Positions 57,288-64,000 of a stretch of 64,000 bases of DNA are shown piece after piece (positions within the stretch are counted from its first letter, which is position 1; each line of letters opens with the position of its first letter). Source of the DNA: Streptomyces macrolidinus (GTDB taxonomy: Bacteria > Actinomycetota > Actinomycetes > Streptomycetales > Streptomycetaceae); the NCBI RefSeq assembly GCF_023887685.1, contig NZ_JAMWMR010000026.1:1-64000 (forward strand), given 5' to 3'. The translations under genes and the position numbers were made by a program. A model generated the notes under the pieces. That model saw nothing but the letters and a program-made list of their open reading frames with translations. It searched no databases and was not told the DNA's origin.

Positions 57288-57587
57288 CTAGGACGCCCCC
57301 AGGCGCTCCCTGCGCACCGAGTACGTCACGAACCCCGCGCCCAGACACAGGAAGAGCGTCCCGCCCACCACGTACGGGGTCGTGTCCACGGCTCCCGTGT
57401 CGGCGAGCCGGGTCTCCGTGCTCGCCGGTTCCGCGGCGGTGCTCCCGGTCGTGGCCGGCTGCCCGGAGGGGTCCGGGGCGGCACCCGCGGACGGGACGAA
57501 CCACAGGGCCCCCAGCAGGGTTCCCGCGAGGGTGGCGGTGAGCAACGTCCTGCGGGGGGTGGACGACGATCGACGTGCGGCGGACAC
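57288..57587 (-). CDS. LAXTG-type sortase-anchored surface protein
   Basis: A 99-aa precursor. A signal peptide (basic SAARRSSSTPRRT, hydrophobic LLTATLAGTLLGALWFV, cleavage near AGA at 36-38) leads to a short Pro/Thr/Ser-rich mature part. The C-terminus is a wall-sorting signal: LADTG, then a hydrophobic helix (VVGGTLFLCLGAGFVTYSV) and the basic tail RRERLGAS. LAXTG is used by class E sortases of actinomycetes. Starts are GTG at 57587 or TTG at 57590 after AGAGG. No sortase gene is nearby. Confidence 0.78.
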   Translation of the reverse strand: MSAARRSSSTPRRTLLTATLAGTLLGALWFVPSAGAAPDPSGQPATTGSTAAEPASTETRLADTGAVDTTPYVVGGTLFLCLGAGFVTYSVRRERLGAS

Positions 57588-57707
57588 CAAATACCGATCC
57601 TCTTGTGACGCTTGCGAATTGGCGTGTGGGTCGATGCTAGTGAAAGGCGCGGGCCGCGGGAAAGTCGCGGCCCGTCCCGGCTTGCTCCGGGCCGTACGCT
57701 GCCCGCC

Positions 57708-58061
57708 ATGAGTACTCCAGAGACATCGCGGTATGTCCGTATTCGTACGGAGTTGGTCGTCAAGGTCGACGACGCGGGCGCCGTCACCAAGGCCGCGCTG
57801 TGCCGTATCGCCGAGGATCCGGACATGCCCGAGGGTGAGCGCGCGTACACCGAGGGCGCGGTCGCGGACGACGCCGCCGAGGCCCTCGCCTACCTCGTAG
57901 ACCCCTCCGACCTGCTCGGCGACCTGCCGGGGGTCGAACTCGCCCAGGCCTCCTGGAGCAGCGAGTCGATCGACTACGACCCGGACTCGCCGGACTGGGC
58001 CCTCGACGCGGAGGACGAGGCGGACGACGCCGAGGAAGGGGAGGTGGTCCGGCTCGGCTGA
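57708..58061 (+). CDS. Acidic conserved hypothetical protein
   Basis: A 117-aa very acidic protein (C-terminal 30 residues mostly Asp/Glu/Ala) with a compact N-terminal part MSTPETSRYVRIRTELVVKV. No domain, signal peptide or cysteine pattern is recognised. Conserved next to hutH and an L,D-transpeptidase gene in Streptomyces as I recall. ATG at 57708; a terminator follows. Confidence 0.65.
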   Translation: MSTPETSRYVRIRTELVVKVDDAGAVTKAALCRIAEDPDMPEGERAYTEGAVADDAAEALAYLVDPSDLLGDLPGVELAQASWSSESIDYDPDSPDWALDAEDEADDAEEGEVVRLG

Positions 58062-58080
58062 GAAGTCTTGGGGAAATCGT

Positions 58081-58110
58081 GACCCCGGGTGGCAACCGAC
58101 ACCCGGGGTC
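58081..58110 (+). terminator. Terminator after acidic hypothetical gene
   Basis: GACCCCGGGTG pairs with CACCCGGGGTC (11 bp, 8-nt loop), 19 nt after the stop codon. Confidence 0.8.
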
Positions 58111-58277
58111 CTGTCGTCTCTCAGGGCGCTCCCTGGTGTCCCGTGCGGCCGAGACCGGTCGCGTATCCCTCGATCCGACGTGGCGTTCCCCACATCTTCC
58201 CGAACGAGGAACGGGACGAACCGGTCGGAGCGTTGAGGTTGCTGCGTGGGCCCATGGGCTCTTACGGGAATTCGGCG

Positions 58278-59537
58278 ATGATGGAGGAGCATGTGAAGAC
58301 GGACAGTAGGCGGCGCAAGGTTCTGTCGGCCGCGTCCGCACTGCTCGGCGGGATGCTCGTACTCACGGCATGCGGCGGGGGCAGCGAAGCGGCCAGTAAC
58401 GGCGATGCCACCTCGCAGGCCAAGGTGGACGAGGCGGCGGCCGAGAAGGCCTCCGAGGCACAGATCAAGATCGCGCCCGCGGACGGTTCCGACAACGCCT
58501 CCATCAACAACGCCGCCAAGGTCACGGTCGCCAAGGGGACGCTGACCAACGTCTCCATGACCACCGCCTCCGGCACGGCCGTCGACGGGCAGATATCCGC
58601 CGACAAGAAGAGCTGGGCCCCCAGCACCAAGCTGGAGCGGGCGACCACCTACAAGGTCACCGCGACGGCCAAGGACTCCTCGGGCCGCGAGGCCCACGAG
58701 AACGCCTCCTTCACGACCGTCGCCCCGGCCCACTCCTTCATAGGCAACTTCACGCCGGAGGACGGCTCCACCGTCGGCGTGGGCATGCCGGTCTCGATCA
58801 ACTTCGACAAGGCGATCAGCAACAAGGCCGCCGTCCAGAAGAAGATCAGCGTGACCTCCAGCAGCGGCCAGGAGGTCGTCGGTCACTGGTTCGGCGCCAA
58901 CCGGCTCGACTTCCGCCCCGAGGACTACTGGAAGGCGGGCTCCACCGTCACCCTGAAACTCGACCTGGACGGTGTCGAGGGCGCGAGCGGTGTGTACGGC
59001 GTGCAGCAGAAGACGGTCACCTTCAAGATCGGCCGCAACCAGGTCTCGTACGTCGACGCGAGCACCAAGCAGATGAAGGTCACCCAGGAGGGCAAGGTCG
59101 TCAAGACCATCCCGATCTCCGCGGGTTCGCCGCAGAACAAGACGTACCAGGGCCAGATGGTGATCTCCCAGAAGTTCAAGGAGACCCGGATGAACGGCGC
59201 GACGGTCGGCTTCAAGGACAGCGACGGCAAGGGCGAGTACGACATCAAGGACGTGCCGCACGCCATGCGCCTGACCACCTCCGGCACCTTCATCCACGGC
59301 AGCTACTGGGGCGGCGGGGTCTTCGGCGTGGCGAACACCAGCCACGGCTGCGTCGGCCTGTCGGACGCCAAGGGCGCGAACGACCCGAACACCTCCGGCG
59401 CGTGGTTCTTCGAGCACTCGCTCATCGGTGACGTCGTGGTCGTCAAGAACACCGGGGACAAGACGGTCGCCCCGGACAACGGCCTCAACGGCTGGAACCT
59501 CGACTGGGCCCAGTGGAAGGCCGGTTCGGCCGTCTGA
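58278..59537 (+). CDS. L,D-transpeptidase lipoprotein
   Basis: A 419-aa cell-envelope enzyme that forms 3-3 cross-links in peptidoglycan. The signal peptide ends in a lipobox (VLTAC, Cys near 36). Two Ig-like domains follow (about 70-165 and 165-260, like LdtMt2), then the YkuD catalytic domain with HGSYWGGG and the active-site SHGCVGLS (Cys358). ATG at 58278 is listed, but GTG at 58293 (VKTDSRRRKV) after GGAGGAG is equally possible, giving a normal signal-peptide length. Monocistronic between two terminators. Confidence 0.88.
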   Translation: MMEEHVKTDSRRRKVLSAASALLGGMLVLTACGGGSEAASNGDATSQAKVDEAAAEKASEAQIKIAPADGSDNASINNAAKVTVAKGTLTNVSMTTASGTAVDGQISADKKSWAPSTKLERATTYKVTATAKDSSGREAHENASFTTVAPAHSFIGNFTPEDGSTVGVGMPVSINFDKAISNKAAVQKKISVTSSSGQEVVGHWFGANRLDFRPEDYWKAGSTVTLKLDLDGVEGASGVYGVQQKTVTFKIGRNQVSYVDASTKQMKVTQEGKVVKTIPISAGSPQNKTYQGQMVISQKFKETRMNGATVGFKDSDGKGEYDIKDVPHAMRLTTSGTFIHGSYWGGGVFGVANTSHGCVGLSDAKGANDPNTSGAWFFEHSLIGDVVVVKNTGDKTVAPDNGLNGWNLDWAQWKAGSAV

Positions 59538-59587
59538 CGCCGAACTCCCCGCGTTCTCCTGTGACTTCACGAGACGCCTGACCGCAC

Positions 59588-59625
59588 CAGGACGCCCGCC
59601 GCCCCCAGGGACGGCGGGCGTCCTG
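59588..59625 (+). terminator. Terminator after L,D-transpeptidase gene
   Basis: CAGGACGCCCGCCG pairs with CGGCGGGCGTCCTG (14 bp, 10-nt loop). Confidence 0.85.
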
Positions 59626-59711
59626 CTGTACGCGCTCGCGGAACGCGGGTTCTCATCGTTCTCTCAGCGCGGGCTCAAGGGTTCATCAGGGTGCTTGCCT
59701 AGCTTTCGACC

Positions 59712-61166
59712 ATGTTCTTCACCTACCTGAGGCGCGAACTGCGCCGCCGGAGAAAGGCGGCGCTCGTCGTCGCCTCCGGGCTCGCCCTGGGCATCGCTCT
59801 GGTCATCGTGGTCAACTCCGTGTCCTCCGGCATGGGCAAGGCGCAGGACAAGGTTCTGCAATCGCTGTACGGACTCGGCACCGACATGACCGTCACCAAG
59901 GCGGCCGAGTCCCCGAAGAGCGGCGACGCGCAGCGGCCACGCTTCCGCTTCGGCGCCCGTGGCAGCGACTCCGAGGAGAAGCAGAGCAGCGATCGCGTGA
60001 TGGTGCAGGGCTTCCAGACCCTGGCGAACAGCACGGTCGCCGAGGTCGGCGCGCAGAAGGGCGTGTCGGACGCCGTCGGTGGGCTGAGCCTGCAAGTCAT
60101 CAAGATCAGCGGCGAGTTCAAGCAGGGCGAGTTCAAGCGGGACCAGGGCGGCGGCGGCCGGACGGGCATGCCGGGCGGCGCGCCGCAGGGCCGTGTCGAG
60201 GGCGGCGGCGCCGACTTCGACGTCAACAACTACTCGGTCTACGGCACCGACGTCACCAAGTCCGCGCTCGGCCCGCTGACCTCCTCGAAGATCACCAGCG
60301 GCCGTACGTTCAAGACGTCGGAGACGAACGCGGAGGTCGCCGTCGTCGACTCGGCGTACGCCAAGAAGAACAAGATCGAGGTCGGTGACACCGTCACCAT
60401 CAAGAGCGTCAAGTTCAAGGTCGTCGGCATCGCGACGGCCGACAGCGGCGACTCCGCGGCCGACCTGTACGTGCCGCTCCAGCAGGCCCAGACGCTCGCC
60501 GACGCCAAGAACAAGGTCACGACGATCTACGTCAAGGCGACGGACTCGCAGCAGATCGACAGCGTCAAGAAGACCATCCAGCAGAACATCTCGGGGACGA
60601 CGGTCACCACCTCCGCCGACCTCGCGAGCACCGTCTCCGGCTCCCTGTCCACCGCGTCCGGCCTCGCCACCAACGTGGGCAAGTGGCTGTCCGTCGCGGT
60701 GCTCGTGGCCGCGTTCCTGGTCGCCGGACTCCTCACCTCCTCCGCGGTCTCCCGCCGGGTGCGCGAGTTCGGCACGCTCAAGGCGCTGGGCTGGAAGTCG
60801 GGCCGGGTGACCCGGCAGGTGATCGGCGAGGCGATGGTCAACGGCCTGGTCGGCGGCGCCCTCGGCATCGCGCTCGGCCTCGCGGGCGCCTACGCCGTCA
60901 CCGCGATCAGCCCCACGCTGCAGGCCGAGATCGGCGGTGGCGGCGGTGGCTTCGGCGGTGGTCCCGGTGGCGGTGGTGGCGGCTTCGGCGGCCCCGGCCG
61001 AGGGGCCGCGAAGACCCTGGAGGTCGCGCTCACCGCGCCGGTCGGCCTCACCACCATCGGCCTCGCCGTCGGCCTCGCGGTGGCGGGCGGTCTGGTCGCC
61101 GGTGGCTTCGGCGGCTGGCGCGCCTCGCGGCTGCGCCCCGCGGACGCCCTGCGCCGCGTCGAGTAG
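59712..61166 (+). CDS. MacB/FtsX-type ABC exporter permease
   Basis: A 484-aa permease with the MacB arrangement: TM1 near 20-40, a large extracytoplasmic domain (about 45-310), then three helices near 318-340, 367-390 and 450-470. The extracellular domain contains a Gly-rich insertion near 150-175, and the loop between the last two helices is a Gly/Phe tract (near 405-430). Such transporters move peptides or lipoproteins outward or act as mechanotransmitters. The ATPase gene follows after 84 nt. ATG at 59712. Confidence 0.85.
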   Translation: MFFTYLRRELRRRRKAALVVASGLALGIALVIVVNSVSSGMGKAQDKVLQSLYGLGTDMTVTKAAESPKSGDAQRPRFRFGARGSDSEEKQSSDRVMVQGFQTLANSTVAEVGAQKGVSDAVGGLSLQVIKISGEFKQGEFKRDQGGGGRTGMPGGAPQGRVEGGGADFDVNNYSVYGTDVTKSALGPLTSSKITSGRTFKTSETNAEVAVVDSAYAKKNKIEVGDTVTIKSVKFKVVGIATADSGDSAADLYVPLQQAQTLADAKNKVTTIYVKATDSQQIDSVKKTIQQNISGTTVTTSADLASTVSGSLSTASGLATNVGKWLSVAVLVAAFLVAGLLTSSAVSRRVREFGTLKALGWKSGRVTRQVIGEAMVNGLVGGALGIALGLAGAYAVTAISPTLQAEIGGGGGGFGGGPGGGGGGFGGPGRGAAKTLEVALTAPVGLTTIGLAVGLAVAGGLVAGGFGGWRASRLRPADALRRVE

Positions 61167-61250
61167 CACCCGCGGCGTCATAGCTCGCGCGACCTGGGGC
61201 CTGCCCTGACCGTAGGCCCCAACCCCCTTTCGTCATCCAGGAGTTGGACC

Positions 61251-61934
61251 ATGTACGAACTCAGAGGCGTCACCAAGCGCTACACGCGGGGCAAGGAGAC
61301 CGTCCAGGCCCTGGACGGAGTCGACCTCACGATCGGCGACGGCGACCGCCTCGTCATCCAAGGACCCACCGGCGGCGGCAAGTCCACGCTGCTCCAGATG
61401 CTCGGCGGGCTCGACCAGCCCACCTCGGGCAGCGTCGAACTCGACGGCACCGACCTCGCCCGGCTCTCCGAGGCCCGGCTCACCAAGGTGCGCGGCGAGA
61501 ACATCGGCTTCGTCTTCCAGAGCTTCAACCTCATTCCGACGCTCACGGCCCAGGAGAACGTCGAGACCGCCCTCGTACCGCTCGGGGTGAAGGGGAAGGA
61601 GCGCCGCGAACGGGCCGCCGAGGCGCTGGAGTCGGTCGGTCTCGGCGAGCGGCTCGGGCATCTGCCCGCCGAACTGTCGGGCGGTCAGCAACAGCGCGTC
61701 GCCATCGCCCGAGCGCTGGTGAAGCGGCCGAAGGTGCTGCTCGCCGACGAACCGACGGGGAACCTCGACGAGTCCACGCGCGACGAGATCATGGGCGTCC
61801 TGGACACCCTGTGGAAGGAGCACGGGCTCACCTTCGTGATGGTCACCCACGACTCCACGATCGCGAGGAAGGCGCCGCGCCTCGCGACCATCCGCAAGGG
61901 GAAGATCACGGTCAAGGAGAACGTGACGTCCTGA
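61251..61934 (+). CDS. MacB/LolD-type ABC ATPase
   Basis: A 227-aa ATPase partner of the preceding permease. Walker A is GPTGGGKST near residues 37-45, signature LSGGQQQR near 142, Walker B VLLADEPTGNLD near 160-171 and the switch His in FVMVTHDS. ATG at 61251 follows AGGAG. Two hairpins end the unit before the protease gene. Confidence 0.92.
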   Translation: MYELRGVTKRYTRGKETVQALDGVDLTIGDGDRLVIQGPTGGGKSTLLQMLGGLDQPTSGSVELDGTDLARLSEARLTKVRGENIGFVFQSFNLIPTLTAQENVETALVPLGVKGKERRERAAEALESVGLGERLGHLPAELSGGQQQRVAIARALVKRPKVLLADEPTGNLDESTRDEIMGVLDTLWKEHGLTFVMVTHDSTIARKAPRLATIRKGKITVKENVTS

Positions 61935-61955
61935 AACGTCGTCGGTCGGACCGCC

Positions 61956-62021
61956 CAACTCGTACCCCGCGGGGCGAGTTGAGGCATTGATCACCCCCCA
62001 GGCATACTGCTCGCCTGGGGG
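61956..62021 (+). terminator. Two hairpins after ABC exporter operon
   Basis: The first is CAACTCG-ta-CCCCG/CGGGG-CGAGTTG (61956-61981). The second is CCCCCAGGC/GCCTGGGGG (61995-62003 with 62013-62021, 9-nt loop). Both lie before the protease start. Confidence 0.75.
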
Positions 62022-62113
62022 TTGACGTACGTGCGTGCGACGCGCGTCTGTTCGAGACCCCCTCCGGCCGGGTGACAGGGGATGTGCCCGGACCTTCTTC
62101 TCCAGGGGGAGAT

Positions 62114-64000
62114 GTGCGCAGACAAGTGAAGAAAGCATGCGCGGCGACCGTGGCCACGGCCGCCGCCGTGGCGCTGGCGGCGGGCATGACCAGCCCGGCG
62201 ACAGCGCAGCCCGAGACCCTCTCCGGCCGCGGCTCGGCCGCCCTCGCGGGCGAGCACCGCATCACGCTGATCACCGGAGACCGGGTCGCCGTCGACGCCA
62301 AGGGCCGGGTCGTCGGCCTGGAGCGGGCGAAGGGCCGTGAGAACGTCCCGGTCCAGGTGCGCAAGATCCAGGGCCACACCTATGTGATCCCGGCCGACGC
62401 GTCCGCCATGGTCGCGACCGGCAAGCTGGACCGGCGGCTGTTCGACGTCACGGGGCTCAACTCCGCCCGCAGCCGCGAGAATCAGCGTGACGGCCTGAAG
62501 GTCATCGTCGGCTACAAGGGCGCGGCGAACACCGCGAAGGCCGACGTCCGTGAGGCGGGCACGCTCCGCCGGAACCTGAAGTCCCTGAACGCGGACGCGC
62601 TGCAGACGTCCCGCAAGGAGGCGCCCGAACTGTGGCGGGCCGTCACCGACGGCCGCACCACCGCCTCCGGCATCGCGCACGTCTGGCTCGACGGCGTCCG
62701 CAAGGCCAGCCTCGACAAGTCCGTACCGCAGATCGGCGCTCCCACGGCCTGGTCGTCGGGGTACGACGGCAAGGGCGTCAAGATCGCCGTCCTGGACACG
62801 GGCGTCGACGCGAACCACCCGGACCTCAAGGGCCAGGTGATCGCGGCCAAGAACTTCTCCACCGCCTCCGGCACCGCCGACAAGGTCGGTCACGGCACGC
62901 ACGTGGCGTCCACCGCGGCCGGTACCGGCGCGAAGTCGAACGGCACCTACAAGGGCGTCGCACCCGGTGCCAAGATCCTCAGCGGCAAGGTCCTGGACGA
63001 CGACGGGTACGGCGACGACTCCGGCATCCTCGCGGGCATGGAGTGGGCGGCCCAGCAGGGCGCCGACATCGTCAACCTCAGCCTGGGCGGCGCGGACACC
63101 CCCGGGATCGACCCGCTCGAAGCCGAGGTGAACAAGCTCTCCGAGCAGAACGGCATCCTCTTCGCGATCGCCGCGGGCAACGAGGGCGAACTCGGCGACC
63201 GGACCGTCGACTCCCCGGGCAGCGCGGCCGACGCGCTCACCGTCGGTGCCGTCGACGGGGCGGACAAGCCCGCCTCCTTCTCCAGCCGCGGCCCCGGCCT
63301 CGACGGCGCGGTCAAGCCCGATGTCTCCGCGCCCGGTGTGGACATCACCGCGGCCTCGGCCGCGGGCAGCGCCATCGCCAAGGAGTACGGCGAGAAGCCG
63401 GCCGGCTATGTGACCATCTCGGGTACGTCGATGGCCACCCCGCATGTCGCGGGCGCCGCCGCCCTCCTCAAGCAGCAGCACCCCGACTGGACCTACGCCG
63501 AGCTGAAGTCCGCGCTCGTGGGCTCCGCGAAGGGCGGCAACTACACGCCGTTCCAGCAGGGTTCGGGCCGGATCGCCGTGGACCGGGCGATCGCGCAGAC
63601 CGTACTCGCCGAGCCGTCGTCCCTGAGCTTCGACGTCGCACAGTGGCCGCACACCGACGACGCACCGGTCACCAAGGAGCTGACGTACCGCAACACCGGT
63701 ACGACCGACGTGACGCTGTCGCTCGCGCTGACGGCCACCGGCCCCAAGGGCCAGGCGGCGCCCACCGGCTTCTTCACGCTGGGCGCGCAGGAGGTCACCG
63801 TCCCGGCCGGCGGCACGGCGTCGGTGCCCGTCACCGTCGACACCCGCCTGGGCGGCAGCACCGACGGCGCGTACTCGGCGTACGTGACGGCATCGGGCGG
63901 CGGCCAGAGCGTACGGACGGCCGCGGCCGTGGAGCGCGAGGCGGAGTCGTACGACGTCACCCTGAAGTACGTCAACCGCGCCGGGCAGAAGCCCGTCCAC
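62114..64000 (+). CDS. Secreted S8 subtilisin-like serine protease, partial
   Basis: The first 629 codons of a large secreted subtilase whose 3' end lies beyond the window. A signal peptide (KKACAATVATAAAVALAAG, cleavage near ATA about residue 35) is followed by a propeptide-like region (HRITLITGDRVAVDAKGR) and the S8 domain with Asp228 (VLDTGVDANHPDL), His260 (GHGTHVAS), oxyanion Asn in AAGNEGE and Ser439 (SGTSMATPHVAG). From about 520 a fibronectin-like beta-rich part begins. Start is GTG at 62114 or 62126. Related Streptomyces enzymes are about 1100-1250 aa. It probably degrades extracellular proteins. Confidence 0.9.
   Translation, partial: MRRQVKKACAATVATAAAVALAAGMTSPATAQPETLSGRGSAALAGEHRITLITGDRVAVDAKGRVVGLERAKGRENVPVQVRKIQGHTYVIPADASAMVATGKLDRRLFDVTGLNSARSRENQRDGLKVIVGYKGAANTAKADVREAGTLRRNLKSLNADALQTSRKEAPELWRAVTDGRTTASGIAHVWLDGVRKASLDKSVPQIGAPTAWSSGYDGKGVKIAVLDTGVDANHPDLKGQVIAAKNFSTASGTADKVGHGTHVASTAAGTGAKSNGTYKGVAPGAKILSGKVLDDDGYGDDSGILAGMEWAAQQGADIVNLSLGGADTPGIDPLEAEVNKLSEQNGILFAIAAGNEGELGDRTVDSPGSAADALTVGAVDGADKPASFSSRGPGLDGAVKPDVSAPGVDITAASAAGSAIAKEYGEKPAGYVTISGTSMATPHVAGAAALLKQQHPDWTYAELKSALVGSAKGGNYTPFQQGSGRIAVDRAIAQTVLAEPSSLSFDVAQWPHTDDAPVTKELTYRNTGTTDVTLSLALTATGPKGQAAPTGFFTLGAQEVTVPAGGTASVPVTVDTRLGGSTDGAYSAYVTASGGGQSVRTAAAVEREAESYDVTLKYVNRAGQKPVH

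Noticed and set aside
61991..64000. 669-residue minus-strand open frame
   Set aside because: It is antisense to the S8 protease, whose catalytic triad is intact on the plus strand.
1..64000. tRNA, rRNA, insertion sequences or prophage genes
   Set aside because: No cloverleaf-forming gene, transposase, integrase or phage protein was recognised anywhere in the window.

Overview
The window is chromosomal DNA from a high-GC actinomycete, almost certainly a Streptomyces: third codon positions are nearly all G or C, GTG and TTG starts are common, and the gene content and order match what I recall of the S. coelicolor core-chromosome block around afsQ1/afsQ2/sigQ, accA2, pccB, cya and hutH. No rRNA, tRNA, CRISPR array, prophage or insertion sequence is visible. 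All identifications come from reading the sequence; no database search was run.

Region 1 (1-8.15 kb): a LysE-type exporter, then two divergent gene groups for a nonulosonic-acid (sialic-acid-like, perhaps Kdn) cell-surface polymer. These comprise a GT2 glycosyltransferase, two polysialyltransferase-like proteins, a DUF6716-type transferase, a CMP-sugar synthetase fused to a HAD phosphatase, and a short NeuB-type synthase. Region 2 (8.3-16.9 kb): an M20 amidohydrolase and a nucleoside uptake and salvage block (BmpA-type lipoprotein, ABC ATPase, two permeases, cytidine deaminase, thymidine phosphorylase). Region 3 (17-24.3 kb): accessory genes: Uma2 nuclease-fold protein, AEC transporter, STAS protein overlapping an ECF sigma gene, a second DNA sliding clamp, a divergent MFS/LysR pair, and an alpha/beta hydrolase without its nucleophile. 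Region 4 (24.4-34.4 kb): adenosine deaminase, two small secreted proteins, tandem-repeat DNA, a PspC protein, a VanZ protein, the afsQ1-afsQ2-lipoprotein operon divergent from sigQ, a uridine-kinase-like protein, and a TetR/DUF3995/DUF6463 cassette. Region 5 (34.6-44.8 kb): deoC with two aldehyde dehydrogenase genes, a PH-domain membrane protein, purine nucleoside phosphorylase with a phosphosugar mutase, a gamma-glutamylcyclotransferase-fold protein, an LpdA-like flavoprotein and a DeoR regulator. Region 6 (44.9-52.6 kb): acyl-CoA carboxylase genes (accA2, pccB, epsilon subunit), maf, a small membrane protein like MmpB, biotin ligase and adenylate cyclase. Region 7 (52.6-64 kb): a Pro/Thr-rich surface protein, an enoyl-CoA hydratase, a GGDEF protein, hutH, a LAXTG wall protein, an L,D-transpeptidase lipoprotein, a MacB-type ABC exporter, and an S8 protease cut by the window end.

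The strongest unifying signal is a palindrome, consensus TCTACGCGCGTAGM, found once upstream of each nucleoside uptake or salvage transcription unit: bmpA, the ABC-cdd operon, deoA, add, deoC-ALDH and PNP-mutase. In add and deoC it fills the 17-bp spacer of a promoter whose predicted start coincides with the start codon. Together these genes would import nucleosides, deaminate cytidine and adenosine, phosphorolyse nucleosides, isomerise pentose phosphates, cleave deoxyribose-5-phosphate and oxidise the acetaldehyde released. The order amidohydrolase/cdd/deoA/add/PNP/mutase/LpdA/biotin carboxylase/maf/epsilon/carboxyltransferase/birA resembles what I recall of the M. tuberculosis Rv3279c-Rv3315c region, so this looks like an old actinobacterial neighbourhood.
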